A stretch of 64,000 nucleotides of DNA from Phytophthora sp. 'mugwort' (GCA_033558025.1 JAUCEF010000007.1:8494001-8558000), one strand, 5' to 3'. Positions 21,331-33,185 are shown, counted from the stretch's first letter. Numbers and translations: made by a program. Notes: generated by a model not told the origin, from the letters alone.

Positions 21331-23004
21331 TCATGCATGAAGCGCAACTACGACGTCACCCTGTTCAGTTATGTCAACGACTGGTAATAGGGATGGAGCT
21401 GCGTGTGAACGTCGCTTCGCTTTTTTCGTCGATCTGCCTTTTTGCGCTGCTCGCAGGTGCGACGGTTGTGGCCGGGCTTGTTGCGCCGCCTGCATCGATG
21501 CGGTGAGTTTCCTTGATATACTCGGAACATTCCGGATCCTGATCTTTTTAGGACGCCCACGGCGTAGCCGTGATGGCCGGGCTGTGATCGTGTTCGACAT
21601 CAAGTACGAAACGTCGATGGCTGCTGAACTTGCGCTGAAACACTTCTTGATTCGTCCCGTTGAGTATTACTGAGGGATTGACGTGAGTGGCTCGTTTCCA
21701 ACAGCTTTTAATGCGGCGCAATGCACGGATAATGAACTCGGTCCAAAATCCGCACAAGCGTAACGACACGTCTACAGTCGCGTAGGTATTTTCTGAAAGC
21801 CGCATCACTTCAATGACGTTTTTCGATACTGAACTATATACCCAGACTCCATATTGTCTGGACTGTCGCCATAGCCCACGGAGCGAAACCAGTCTTGATT
21901 TTCGCAGACGATTGCCGTAGTTGTCAAGTACGCTCTTGTATCTTCCGAACCAAACCCTGCATATTAGAGCCATGTTTTATCTCGTTCTTCAAGTATCCAA
22001 CTGTTAGCAGCTTCGACATGTTTGTCGTTACTTGAATAAATCAACGCAGGGAGAAGAAGCACGTGATCCAATTCTCGCTGCCAATCTCTGTATGATCAAC
22101 ACACCACACAGCATAAAAAGGTTATCGTAGTTCTCTTTGTGAATATAGGGTTGTACAGGGTGCACATATCAACCCAGACGCAGGGTACGCTTGGGTACAG
22201 AGGTCATCCTGATCACATGGTAAAGGATACAAGATGTACGGTACCTTCGACATGCTTTGGCGTGGTCCTCCTTGTATTCATTTATCAATGCTGCGAATAC
22301 AATAGGCGTCAATGATTGAGCTAGTCCTGTAATCTTTCATCGAACGTCCGTATTCTTCTTAATGTGGAACGCGCAATATCCATGCGGTATGTCCGGGTAC
22401 CCGTTAGAAACGGTAGTGCCCAATCCTTTTTCTCAATCGCTCATTAGCACGACGTCGTGGTTCTCCATGAAGTGGCATCCTTTTTTAATCAGAGGAAGAC
22501 ACCATTCCCAGTTGTCGCCGCCATCGACCATCGCAATTCCAGCGGCAACAATCACGGGGGGATGTCACTGCTGGGAGTCAGGCAACTTGCTACAAACAGG
22601 TCCCTTTCTCCTTCGATCGCAAGTGGCAAGCAGCGTTCGCCACCACAGGAAGGCAGAACGCCGCATTCGTATCCATGGTTCCAATGATAGAAACCCCGCT
22701 GTAAATGCCCGTCCTCAAATACCTCCGCGTCTGATACACTCCCAGGGTTCTCCATAGTCCGAGCCTGTAGCCACGGGAACATGCACCCATAACCCGTCTT
22801 ACTAGCATCACTAGTTGTCATAACGTTTTGCTGCAGCGTCGCATAAGCCTGTAGGTAGTTGAAAGCGACACCAAACCGGCTCCGAGCTATGTCGATCATG
22901 TCTCTCGCCTTTATGCGCGATTTCTCGCGGACTGCCACTTCAGCAGCCTTAACAACCGCACTGTGTGAGTATCCGTGCTGGAAAGGTTCCCAGGAATGTA
23001 CCAA
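21331..23004 (-). mobile_element. MULE-type transposase remnants
   Basis: Two separated minus-strand pieces look transposase-derived. At 23004-22552 the segment SRIKARDMIDIARSRFGVAF followed by NYLQAYATL resembles the helical N-terminal region of Mutator-like transposases (pattern: R-x-K-x-x-D-I...YGV...YxQAxxA). At 21560-21369, CRRRNKPGHNRRTC is a zinc-knuckle tail (C-x2-C-x4-H-x4-C) that has lost its second Cys, as in the C-terminal end of such transposases after FRVYQG. The middle (21973-21600) is open but unrecognisable. Order and strand are consistent with one decayed element, but no terminal repeats were identified. Confidence 0.4.
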
Positions 23005-24060
23005 ACACGAAGCCGAGATGGATACTTCGCCCTCCCCTCGCAGACCCCCACGGAAGGTGAATGCATAATCGTGAAACCTGCATTTCGCTGTTATCTTTGT
23101 CTTGTTGTTGTCGGGGAAGAAACGTTACGACTTCGACTGGTTCGTAGTCTTCAGACTCTTCATCACACTAAAAATCTTGAGTCAAGAGTGAAGCGCGCTG
23201 TCGCTCACCACGTGCAGCCAGCGCCACTTCCTGTCGTCAATACTCTTTTTAGACCTATAAGATCGGCGACATTGTTAATACTCGACGGGTCGCTAGACGC
23301 CGTCGCTCATATATCCCTGGTCTCTGTCTTGTGCGCTCCGTACTCGAAACACGAGACAACTACGCTTGGTCTGTGTGAAATGGTTAGCTTAGAAAAGTAT
23401 CATCACAGCGAGAGCGTAACAGGTGTACACGTACCAGATCCAAATGCCAGGTTACTCTGAATTTGAAGGCCTGCCTGTCAGTAACACGTCACCGCGAGCG
23501 ACGTCTCCACTGCTTTATCCGTTCCCCCTCTTTACGACGTTCTGAGCGCCACTATTTGATGGAAGCGTAACTGGTTACTATGGTTATACTGGTTTCGATA
23601 CAATAGGAGACGTAGAGGTTACGGGCTACGGCTAAGGTACACTTTACCGAAATGATACATTGTACCGTTTTAAAGTATTTGGCTGACAGGTGTCAGAGCC
23701 GGAGCATCCAGATACCATCCGCGGACACACCATGCCTGGCAAGCGGAGCACGGGGGTATCTGCATCTTTCCGGGTTGCACCCGGATCATGTAGACCACCA
23801 AGTTCAAGCAGCGCTTCAGACAGCACCTGGGGAGGGGGGGTGGGTAGCAGTGTTGTTTGGCTCGGTAGAAACATTTTTACATTATTAAGTAAAAAGTGTT
23901 ATTAACATCAACAGAATATCTACGAAACTGACGTAAGAAAGATAGTGTTTGAAGTTGGAAATCAAAGCTGCTTCGCAAGCTTTGATTCCCTCTCCCACTC
24001 GCAGGACTTCGTGGAACCAAGTTCAGTCTGCATTCTTTTCCCGTCTGAAAGCCCAGCCAC
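23005..24060. other. Intergenic stretch without a recognisable gene
   Basis: Short open frames on both strands show no domain. A 26-bp hairpin at 23961-23986 (atcaaagct, loop gcttcgca, agctttgat) lies just before the hAT remnant and could belong to its non-coding end. Confidence 0.35.
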
Positions 24061-24069
24061 AAAAACGCT

Positions 24070-25841
24070 ATGCGCGTTGTGCGACCGAATGTAAAGCCAG
24101 GGCGCCCCCAAAGTGCTCTCGGTGAATTGTTCACTCGTACTAATGAGAAGGCAAACTCGTCGCTATATTGGACCATGTGCAATCTCTGTTTGAAAGAGTA
24201 CATGGAGCGTCTCGGTCCTGCTTTAGAGTGGATACGAGGACGCAAAGATTATTGGCTCAAGCATTGGACAAATGTGAATTCTACGAAGGCGAGTTTGTAG
24301 GAACCAAGAGGGCTGGTGAGGGATTCGCAACTCCATCGCGCAAAAAGCAGAACGCCCGCGAGCCTTTTTGTACAACAGAGCGTCAGACCTTGTGGAGGCT
24401 GCTTTTGGAGTTTCAAGCCGAGGCGCTGCTCCCGGACTCGTTTGTTGAGCTGCCGTCATTCCATCGGCTGATGAAGTCGTTGAACGCACAGAGTGAAGCA
24501 ACTCTACCTCGTCGACAAGTTTTGATGGCCTTGTTCTTGATGAATTTGCTGGCCTGTTGGCGTGGAACAGTGCGAGGCGTTGGCTGCTTTGCAGCGCATT
24601 TCGGACGGCCGTGTAAAGTTTCTCTCGGATGTGTCGCAAAATGTTTCGAAACAGCACTTTTTAGGCTGCCAGCTTTCCTGTTTGGAATTGTGATGACGTA
24701 CGAACTTAGACGTACAGGCTCGGATCATCACGCTTTGGCGATCGCTGGGTAAATAGATCTATGTTGGTGAAACTACGCGATGGTGGTTGGAATGTTAGTG
24801 CAATTGTGACGGACAACGCTGGTCAATGTGAACAGGCCAGAAGGATTCTAGCGCTGCGATGGCCCAGAATTTGCTTTTTGCGGTGTTCGGCTCACGACAT
24901 CAACAGCTTGGTAAAAGCAGTTTTAAAACGGGTCTTTAAAACTGTCTCCGAGAAAGCAAAAAGCAGCAGCAGTTGTTAACGTCCTGAATGCATCGTCCAA
25001 AAAATGGCTCGTTCGCGCTAACGAAACAATGGCAGCTCGCTATGGGAAAGATCCAGCTACGGCTCTGTGTTCGTTGTGCGTCACTCGGCGGAACTCTATG
25101 CAAAAGTGTTTTGCATTGCTGTTATGCGTGAGATCAGCTCTGAACAATTTCTCCTACGCCTTCCGGAACAATGCTGATTCTCAAATAAGCTCGAGTGCTG
25201 GGTAAACAGCGTTTCTGGAATAAATTGGAGGACGCCGAGAGAGTGGTTCGACCACTTTGTATCGCATGCTATCGGTTGCAGCGCAAATAAATATTCTAGC
25301 GGATGTTTTGTTATCATTTGGAGATATTTACAGATGTTTTGTGGACAGTGAATATGCAGATACATTGTCAAGTGTATGGAGGAAGGCTGGGTTGCTTGTG
25401 AGCAACCTTTGTTTGTCTTCGCTTTTTTCTTCATCCTGACTTTGTGAGCGAAGCTAGAAAAGTCTCTAGACAAATGTGACCACGAAAAATGAAATATGTG
25501 AACTCTCCCTTTTCAACTATCGTCATTTTATCGACGAAGACGCGAGGGGATTACGTGGCGAAATGTCCGCTTGGATTGTCGGCGAGTACAGTAATGTACT
25601 CTTCACCGATTTCGGCAGCTCTGTCAAGAAATATTTAGGGAGAACACATCCCAAGTACAAGCTGCCGACACTAGCGCTTTCAATTTTGTCGATTGCTGCG
25701 AACATCGCTACTTGCGAGCGTCTTTTCAGTGAGTTGGAACTCATTCATATTCCAAGGAGAAATCAAACTCGAGCCGACAAAGCGTTGAAGCAGCAAAGTG
25801 TTCGTCAGCACGTCCGCGAACAGAACCGTGAAGAGCGATAA
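24070..25841 (+). mobile_element. hAT-type (DUF659-like) transposase, decayed
   Basis: The pieces lie in the correct order across three frames. A cysteine-containing N-terminal segment (24070-24300; YWTMCNLCLKEYMERLG) comes first. Next come LLEFQAEALLPDSFVELPSFHRLM (24400-24480) and a conserved core at 24761-24979 with VTDNAGQCEQARRILALRWP and CSAHDINSLVKAVLK, the RNase H-like core of hAT/DUF659 proteins. The C-terminal dimerisation domain is at 25650-25800 (ALSILSIAANIATCERLFSELELIH). Stops and frame changes separate these parts, so it is a relic. The terminal inverted repeats and 8-bp target duplication expected for hAT were not found by eye. Confidence 0.72.
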
Positions 25842-26640
25842 CCAAGAACTGCCGCCACGAAAGCGGGGACAATGACTGCGCCACTGGATCCGACCGAGCT
25901 GGCGTGCATCTCATCTCCTAGTGAAATCAACAGAATGGTTACAGTAGAAGTTGTATACCAGCAGACAACGGCAAGCACCCGACACCAGGTCACCGGAATG
26001 GCGACCAAAACGCTCAAGATGAGTATGTTGCCGGTGCAGTAAACCCAGATAGTAGCACGCATCGCCGTCGTGTTTCATCTGCTGCGGAAGATGCCAGGCT
26101 TCGCACTCCGCGTAGCCGCTATTCGACGCCATCAAGAGAGAACCCAGACTGCACAAACGAACGCCGGAATGATCTCATAGCGAGCGCTGGAGCAACTGTT
26201 TCAAGTGCAGGCCACCTATATTACGGCGCTGGAAATCTGCTAGTACTTCAGCATTCACCAGATCGAGGTTCGGAGCACACGCCAACGCCACTGTCACGAA
26301 ACATAAGTGAGCCCTTTTCGATTGCTCAAAATGACGATGATGGTGATGAAGTCAGGGCTGATGGTAAACAAACTGAGTCGAGAGTAATGACGATGAAGCC
26401 TGCATTGGTGTGTGGGAAAATGCAATAATGGATATGTCAGTCGAGAACGATGCTCGGAACTAAATCGAACAGGATCGTGGTACCTACCTCGATGCAATTC
26501 CTGCTCCTGACCGCCAAACATTGAATGTGAAAAATATCCCTAACTTCCCCAGGAAAGGGTACTTCATGGTATTCGAGCTCGAAAAATAGAACTGAAGGTA
26601 TTGTTCCTTATTCACCAGTCAGTCATGATTTTGCAGTTGC
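25842..26640. other. Spacer between hAT relic and WD40 pseudogene
   Basis: Only short open frames without recognisable domains are present. A His/Asp-coding run (gatgatggtgatgaag near 26335) is low-complexity. Nothing supportable was found. Confidence 0.35.
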
Positions 26641-27693
26641 ATTCACAATAGGAGGCGTAAATGCATTGCAGTAATTACATTTAAACCAGTAACCGGCTAC
26701 TGATAACACAGTTTTGCTTTCGCTTCTCCACAGCACTCTACTCCAAACCATGCTTGCGAACGTATTTAGCTCGTCGGCCAGGAGCTTCACACCATTGTTA
26801 ATGGTAACCACAGCAAGACCTGGCTCCGTGTGAGCCACACATTTAGGCTGCGCGTTCTGAGCCGTTGCGGCGGCGTACTCGTTGTCATTGGCGTAGCGCA
26901 GCTGGTCGTCCCAACCACTTCTCGTAATCGGGTTCGAGGTTGCGGCAATTCCAGTGTTTTGGCGGCGTGCTGGCTGCCCGCCAACACAGTGGCGGCCTTA
27001 GACGTCCAAGGGCGCACGGCACCGTGGTAGCTTTCCGTCACAATACCGTTCTGTGTCTGCTCCGAGGCGAGCGGCAGGATGACATTGGGTAGCCCAGCAT
27101 GATCCGCCTGGGCTGCAATGGGTTCCCCAGGTCCACGAAGTTTAGGTCGCCAAAGCGGATTGAGTGAGATGAAATGGTTCTGGAACCAGACCGCGACCAC
27201 CAGCATACATCCTTCACCTGTGGCTTAGCGCCACCAAACGTGAAATTTGTAGAACACTACTGCGGTTGTAGCGAACTACGGCGTAGTACGGGGGGCCACA
27301 TCCTATAGGAGCGCAGTCTTGTCGGCCGACGCAGTCATCAGCTGCGTGCCATCCTGGCTCCATCAAATCGAGTAAAGGGACGCTTGAAGCGCAGCCGGGA
27401 ACTTGTCTACGAACTCGCCACTCTTCCGTCGTACATACAAATGAGCTTGTCCGAGTCCGCGCTGACGGTAAATTCGCTATTCGCTGAGAAGGGAACGCAG
27501 TTGTCGAGTCCAGGTTGTTGTTCTGTTTGAATACAAAGGGCGGGCACTTGGACACGCACACGATAAAGCCTTCGCTGGCCATCATAATGACAAACGGACA
27601 CGTCTGGCGGTAGCCCACACTGACGATCATCTTCTGGTGGCCGACGACCTCCCCTGTGGTGTTGCCGGTGTCCCGCATGAAGATACGAGCCAT
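26640..27693 (-). pseudogene. Actin-interacting protein 1 (AIP1/WDR1)-like WD40 pseudogene
   Basis: Starting at 27693 the frame reads MARIFMRDTGNTTGEVVGHQ, then a VGYRQTCPFVIMMASEGFIV repeat, KCPPFVFKQNN, and (in other frames) SADSDKLICMYDGRV and a VWFQNHFISLN segment. It ends near 26790-26838 with HTEPGLAVVTINNGVKLL. This order (Arg-Val-Phe-x-W-D, GH..., TRPF.IA..EDF.V, GPPFKFK, SDK...FDG) is the signature of the first and later WD repeats of AIP1/WDR1, an actin-filament disassembly cofactor for cofilin. Frameshifts and stops break it at several points, and the N- and C-terminal repeats are missing. It lies among transposon relics, so it is probably a captured or retro-derived fragment; introns are not evident, but too much has decayed to decide. 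Confidence 0.6.
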
Positions 27694-28140
27694 CTGGCGT
27701 CGACCGTCGCCAACAATTTACGATCCACTTCCCACGTCAGGTCTATGAGCCGTCGTTCGCGACCACGGAGTTAGGATCTGGTAGTATATAATGGATGATA
27801 AAAGGCGCCATGTGGCAGATAGAGGGCTCCCTGAGGCTTCAACAGCACCCTGGGTTACGTTAGCGCCCGGTCAGCAGTCCAGACGCGGCCTGCGAGTTTT
27901 CCCGATGCTGTTCCAGGTCTCTTTTTACAGGTCTCTTTTTTAATATTTTTTAAATATTAACAAGCCTTCTTTACGTTAATACAATTGCGAAATCAATCAG
28001 CACTGAGAGTGGCTGGTACATCGCGACTAATACGAGAGGATACTGGACAACAACCGGCTCCTGAGCAGCGAAATCGCACGCAATGCGATGGTAGTGTCTT
28101 TCGCCGAATTGGAGCTCGACTGCAGGTGATTGAAGGTCTT
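27694..28140. other. Spacer between the WD40 pseudogene and the piggyBac relic
   Basis: The spacer includes a short direct duplication, caggtctctttttacaggtctctttttt (about 27907-27938), followed by an A/T run with a self-complementary ttaatatttttaaatatta-like end. No gene was recognised. Confidence 0.35.
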
Positions 28141-28975
28141 CTGCGCGAGATTGGAGCAGGGCGAGCTCCTCCGCGGCGTGCAAACTGCGGAGACGCATGG
28201 AATGCCGAAGAAATCGAGAGGGAGAGCGATGAAAACAGCCGTGGGATGTTTAACGATTACAAAACGTTGAAGGGTGGGGTGGGCGATCATGATCAGTTGC
28301 GGCTGCAGCGAGTATCGCTGCAACTCGCATGCAAGGTTATAAATACTACAAGATTATCGCACTGGGGATTATAGACATGGAGATCCCAAATACACTCATC
28401 TGCCAGCGCGAGGCTCGGAAATTGACACGTCAGCCGCCTCCCGACCACGTATTTCTGCTGATGGTTCGCGTTACGCAATTATTTTCTTCTCCCTCCACCA
28501 CTCCTTCCATGGTCCAAGACGAGGAGTTACGATCTTAAACGACGGAAAAACCTCTAACGGCAGTGCAAGGTATGCAACCTGCGCAAGACCAAGACCGCCG
28601 AGCGCAGAAACACGCGCTTTTACTGCAGTGGATGCTGCGAAGGATCGAAAAGGTACTTCGCTTTTTAGTACTGACTTCAGTATGCGTGACAAACTTATTG
28701 TCTGAATGTATGTTAGGGTGTACCGCTGCGACCGCGTGCGGCCGGGACAATACCCGAGCAACTCCCTCACGTGCGTGGCAAAACAAATGACACCCGATAC
28801 GGAAAATGGCAATGGTCGCCCACGCCCCGGTGCGGGTGCGACATCTTCGTGAGTTCACCACGCAAGGGGGATAAGAAGCGTCGCCGCGCCGATCATGATT
28901 CGGACTCTGAACGGAGCGCTGGCGAGTCTTGTGGCGACGATGATGCGCGCGATGATCGCGCAACCTGTTGAACCC
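28140..28975 (+). mobile_element. piggyBac-type transposase relic (C-terminal part)
   Basis: The frame near 28240-28370 reads FNDYKTLKGGVGDHDQLRLQ and RVSLQLACKV, close to the piggyBac DDE_1_7 pattern G-V-D-x-x-D-Q-x-x-x...YS. A second frame continues with LGIIDMEIPNTLICQRE, matching the following L-x-D-x-A-x-x-N segment. Around 28565-28640 comes KVCNLRKTKTAERRNTRFYC then SGCC, a cysteine-rich tail like the C-terminal zinc finger of piggyBac transposases. The end at 28875-28970 is basic and acidic low-complexity. The frames are broken, and no TTAA-flanked terminal repeats were identified. Confidence 0.6.
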
Positions 28976-30626
28976 AGCGTCAGAACCTAATTGCATATGC
29001 TTTATTTATTTATTTCAATATATGTAGACAGATTTTTCCTGATTTCATTGTTTTTGTTGATCTCGTCTGCCGTATGGAAAAAGTGCGCAGCGTTTTTGGA
29101 TAAAAAGGCCACCGTGACTGCCCCACTGAGGCGTTATATATTGCATTGCTAAGAGCAGGTCGCAGGAAGAATGCCATAATATACATCAGTAGCTTTGCGG
29201 GATAGTTTAGGTCCTTTTTTACAACTTATCCTTGAGGTACCGTGAATCGAACTTAAATGTGTGTGTATCCAACAAATTTGCATTTATGCCCGTCCTTTCC
29301 TGCTATATAATATAGCTTCTCGTTATCAAAAAAAGAACGAAAGCCCCGCGATGACTGAGAGGTTAACAGATTTGAAAGGTAGTCTGGCATATGGTCAACA
29401 TAAAATGCGACATCTTTGCTGGACAAAGGTCACGTTCAAGTAAAATAGATGCCGCCATCAAATTCATGAAACTGATTTCATCGAAAACCCTCCCAACACA
29501 CGAAAAAATTCAATGGTGTCCTTCATTTCATAATACAGCCACGGGCATGAGCATAAAGAAGCTTGATGTTAATTCAAATCTGAAAGAAATTAAAAATCAG
29601 CGTACTCAGTATTGTTAACAACTTGATCGATGTAATCTGTTTCCCGACACTTCTCCCACCCGCTCATCAAACAATCGTAGCTTCTCAAAGCGACAACAAC
29701 CTGGTAAATCTGAAGCTTGTCCGTCCTCATTGCTCTCCATCAACACCTCTAGAACTCGTTCGAAAATATAATCTTCTGTCAAGTCGGCCACGCATTATCA
29801 ATCCTCTTCCCGAAATCGTCTTGTGTAGCGGTCATCATTTAAAGGGAAACAGCTCCAGTCATCGCCGCCTCGTGCTTCTCTATCTGATGCTCCAGACAAA
29901 AAACTCTGCCGGAGGCGCAGCTTGAGATAGCGATTCCAGGGGCCATCGGCTGGCTGGCAGACACTTGGAGGGGGGGGGATCAGTAGGAATACGCAGTAGT
30001 GCTACGTTGGTACGCGAGAAGAGGGTCGGTTCAAGAACTACTAAACAAGTCAAGTAGCTGCGGTACCGGGTTTTACACTGACATTTTGTACGGGCGGGGT
30101 CGCCAGCCGCCGTTTTCAGTATGCTTAATTCTTATTTCCTTACACATTTACTAGTGTGTGCAGCATTAACGGTCGCACCAGTGATTACTCAGGATATCTG
30201 TCCAATCTAAGTCCCCCAGTTTGCTGTCCTGTCGGATATGGCACTTTCTACATGTTTAAGTTTCTCTATTGTAATTGGTCAAGTTGAAGTGTCGGATGAA
30301 GGGGAGGATTTATAATCAGGGCTCCCGAATATGACATTGATATATATATATAGTCTCATGCCCATAAGTTATCACATCGTCTCCATTTCATAATCTGCCT
30401 CGATAAAGAAGTCAACAACAACAAAACTTGCAAGTTGAATACCAGCTTTTTTTGTAGCCACATTCCCTGGTATGTACTAATTGAGTACGAGTGTGCACAT
30501 TATTTCGCCGGCTTTTCCGCCAATTATATCCCACGTCAGAAAATTCAACCAATCGCGACGAACAAACCGAGACATCGGGGGAATGCTAAGACATGGTCGT
30601 TGCGCATGGAGCGATCGCATCCTCTA
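28976..30626. other. AT-rich gene-free stretch
   Basis: No protein-like frame was recognised on either strand. It contains a G9 run (about 29969), a short TA run (tatatatatata, near 30340) and AT-rich tracts. Open frames such as 29623-29925 have no family resemblance that I can name. Confidence 0.4.
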
Positions 30627-30645
30627 ACAAGTTCTTCCGAATAGT
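30627..30645 (+). repeat. Left terminal inverted repeat of the pogo-like element
   Basis: This is a 19-bp repeat next to a TA dinucleotide at 30625-30626. It pairs with 31360-31378 with two mismatches at positions 3 and 4. Confidence 0.85.
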
Positions 30646-31359
30646 GTACCCTCTCCAAATATTATACCCCTTTCAATATAAAACCCCTTCGTCTATTATA
30701 ATAGTTAAAATATCCACCAAATATTATATCAAACATGAGCCACTAGAAGCGTGCGTGGGTCGACAGCGTGTTGCTCAATCGCTGGCTTGATCTCGTTTTT
30801 CTGGTACTGATGAATTACCCGGGAAGGCGTTGGTCTGGGACAGTATGAGCGCACATATATTAAATGACATCAAGGCCCGATGCGCAGCAAAGAAGATCGA
30901 CACGGTCGTCGGGCCTGGTGGCTGCACACCAGATCTCCAAGCTAGAGATATTGGTATCTACAAGTCCTTGAAGACCGCATTGCGCCACTCGTTGATCAAC
31001 AGAAGACGTCAGATCGCGTGCAATATGCGCGTGGAGGCAATCCTCGACCGCCATCGGTACGCGAGGTTGCTGGCTGGGTCAAGGAAGCGTTGGCGAATGT
31101 GCCTGATGAATGGTCATGAAGTCTGTTGGCGGAGGGGGCTACTACGACGACTACGAAAACTGGCATGTGGCTAAGCACGACATTACGGCGATGCATTTTG
31201 TGCGGAATGACTGCGCAGTCTGGATGAAGCGAGCACCGAGGAGGTTGATGATATACATGAGGACGGCGAGTTGGTCTGTGAGTTGTAAACCCTCCAAATA
31301 AAATACCCTCCGAGTAGAATATCCGTTCTCAGTGGTGCATTATGCTATTATACCGGTTT

Positions 31360-31378
31360 ACTATTCGGAAGAACCCGT
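31360..31378 (-). repeat. Right terminal inverted repeat of the pogo-like element
   Basis: This is the partner of the 30627-30645 repeat and is followed by TA at 31379-31380. Confidence 0.85.
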
Positions 31379-31934
31379 TATAATCGAGTTTCCATTGGTG
31401 CTGCCGTTAATTTTTGGTACGCGTTGCTGCGCCCAACGCGCCACGTCACATTTTTAGTTTAAACTTATGTTTGTATTGAATGTCTCACATCACATTTTAA
31501 CCTAGCCCTTTCGAGAACCGATGGCATCGCGGTCTTGGGCTTTGCTTCGCAGTAAGGCAGTCGCTGCGCTCCTGCGAGAAAAAAAATCTAAGTTCGGCCC
31601 GCTATAGTGTTCGGTTCGCTGGAAAGCTCGGCGCTGGGCCCGCCTCCGCATATACCCCGCAGTCCTGCTTCGCTGGCACCCCGCGCGGGTCTGCTGTGGC
31701 TACGCGCGCTCGCAACCGCTCTCCTCCGATGGTCGTTTTATGTGACTTTCACCCCCTCTTTTTTCAGTGGGCGCAGCACTCTTAATTTTTGGGTTTACAG
31801 TATGCTTAGAAAATGAGCCCACTTCAACTTGTTTCTTTTTTACAACATTTTGCACCAATCACCGTTCACCTCAGTGGTGTCACCGTCCCAGCCAGCCAAG
31901 TCACTACTGTACTACTGGTAGATTAAGTGGCATC
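31379..31934. other. Promoter and leader region of the FKBP gene
   Basis: The ~550 bp between the pogo-like element and the FKBP start contain no recognisable gene. The FKBP frame stays open upstream to 31767, but the extra codons encode no family sequence and are taken as leader. Confidence 0.4.
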
Positions 31935-33185
31935 ATGGTGCTCATGCGTCGCCGCGACAAGCGGCGCGGCAACGAGGCCGAGGAGATCAGCGTGGCCAGC
32001 GATGCGTCTATTGTGGCCAACAAGGGTCTGCGTTCATTGGGCGGTGCGCGCACAGGCCGCTTCGCCGCGGACATGCGCGTGAGTGTGGGCGGCTACGGAC
32101 GCGCGGACAAGACATGGGGCGTGGATCACCCGTGGCACTCGACGGAGGAGGGAGACCTGTTTTCTCAGCTCTGTGCTAAGGATCACATGGAGGAGGGCGA
32201 TTTGGTCCATGAAGAGACGCATGAGGAGCCTGTGTGCGGCCTCAGTCGCGCACAGCTCAAGAAGCGCAAGGCCAAGCTTAAAAAGCAGGGGCTGACGGCC
32301 AAGCAGGCGGCTGAGGAGGCGTTGAAGGAGGCCGAGGAGGCCAAGGCACGTCATGAGGAAGAGCAGAGACTGAAGGAGCAGCAGGTACTTGAAAGACGAG
32401 AGCAAAGGAAGAGGAAGACACAGCAGGAGGCGAGAAAGGAAACAGAGCAGGAGGAGGCGGAGAAGGAGGAGAAGGAAACCGAACTGAAGAGAGAGAAACG
32501 CAAGAAGGAGAAGCAGAAGAAGAAGGAGAAGAAGCAGGAGGCCGTGGAACACGCGCAGCAACAGACAAAGGAACAGGAGGAGGAGGTAAAGCGACGGGAA
32601 GTGCTGGCGTCCGCCTACGAAGAGAACGTCGGCAGTGAAGTGACGACCAAAAGCGGCCTGGTGATCCGGGATCAGCGCATCGGGCAGGGCAAACTGCCGC
32701 TTGCTGGCGAGATGCTGACGGTCAAATACCGTGGACGGCTTGGACGCGACGGACTGGTGTTCGGCAAAGGAATGCTCACCACGACGTACGGCACGGGTTC
32801 GGTCATTGCTGGATGGGAAGAAGGTCTAGGCACGATGCGTCCCGGCGGCGTCCGACTACTGACGATCCCGTCCGAGCTGGGCTATGGCGAGAGCGGCAAA
32901 GGTGACAAGATCCCGCCCAACTCGACGCTGCACTTCGAGGTGGAGCTCGTGCGTATCGGCAAGCGTAAACGCGAGGCCATCGGCGGAGACGACATTCCGT
33001 TGCCCAGTTCTTTCCAGCGCAAGCGCATTAAACAGAAACCTGGCAAGAAGAACAGCGAGGACGACGAGGACGGCGAGGTAAAGCTGTCCAAGAGCCAGCT
33101 CAAACGGCGACGTCGAAACCGGAACAAGAACCGCAGTCAGGAGGACGACGCTTCAATGGATCCAGATGCAGCGGGGGTAGCATAG
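31935..33185 (+). CDS. FKBP-type peptidyl-prolyl isomerase with long charged coiled coil (nucleolar type)
   Basis: This is a single exon of 416 residues from the ATG at 31935 (MVLMRRRDKRRG). Residues ~75-235 contain LSRAQLKKRKAKLKKQG and a long Glu/Lys/Arg-rich stretch certain to form a helix or coiled coil. Residues ~238-337 are a full FKBP domain: SGLVIRDQRIGQG, TVKYRGRL, G-x-x-I-A-G-W-E-E-G-L, LTIPSELGYGESG, IPPNSTLHFEVELV. The active-site aromatic set looks mostly intact. A basic C-terminal tail with KKNSEDDEDGEVKLSKSQLK and RRRRNRNKNR is typical of nuclear/nucleolar FKBPs. Known relatives act as prolyl isomerases and histone chaperones. Unlike Fpr3/4-type proteins, the FKBP domain is not at the extreme C-terminus, and no N-terminal nucleoplasmin domain is seen. 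Confidence 0.88.
   Translation: MVLMRRRDKRRGNEAEEISVASDASIVANKGLRSLGGARTGRFAADMRVSVGGYGRADKTWGVDHPWHSTEEGDLFSQLCAKDHMEEGDLVHEETHEEPVCGLSRAQLKKRKAKLKKQGLTAKQAAEEALKEAEEAKARHEEEQRLKEQQVLERREQRKRKTQQEARKETEQEEAEKEEKETELKREKRKKEKQKKKEKKQEAVEHAQQQTKEQEEEVKRREVLASAYEENVGSEVTTKSGLVIRDQRIGQGKLPLAGEMLTVKYRGRLGRDGLVFGKGMLTTTYGTGSVIAGWEEGLGTMRPGGVRLLTIPSELGYGESGKGDKIPPNSTLHFEVELVRIGKRKREAIGGDDIPLPSSFQRKRIKQKPGKKNSEDDEDGEVKLSKSQLKRRRRNRNKNRSQEDDASMDPDAAGVA

Larger units (their letters stand above)
30627..31378 (+). mobile_element. pogo/Tc1-mariner-type element with terminal inverted repeats (752 bp, defective)
   Basis: The left end 30627-30645 reads ACAAGTTCTTCCGAATAGT; the reverse complement of 31360-31378 reads ACGGGTTCTTCCGAATAGT (17 of 19 identical). 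Both ends are flanked by TA (30625-30626 and 31379-31380), the Tc1/mariner/pogo target duplication. Inside, 30830-31070 on the plus strand encodes WDSMSAHILNDIKARCAAKK, then GGCTPDLQARDIGIYKSLK, the second-Asp and following region of DDE-1/CENP-B-like (pogo) transposases. The frame then breaks, and ENWHVAKHDI appears near 31155. Most of the transposase N-terminus is missing. This is an internally deleted element whose ends are still well matched. Confidence 0.85.

Noticed and set aside
29941..30000. G9 run as a sign of assembly error or telomere-like repeat
   Set aside because: It is a single homopolymer without a repeated unit; it does not resemble oomycete telomere sequence.
32034..32561. 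Leu-rich minus-strand frame resembling a membrane protein
   Set aside because: It is the antisense of the Glu/Lys coiled coil of the FKBP gene; such antisense always reads as Leu/Phe-rich.
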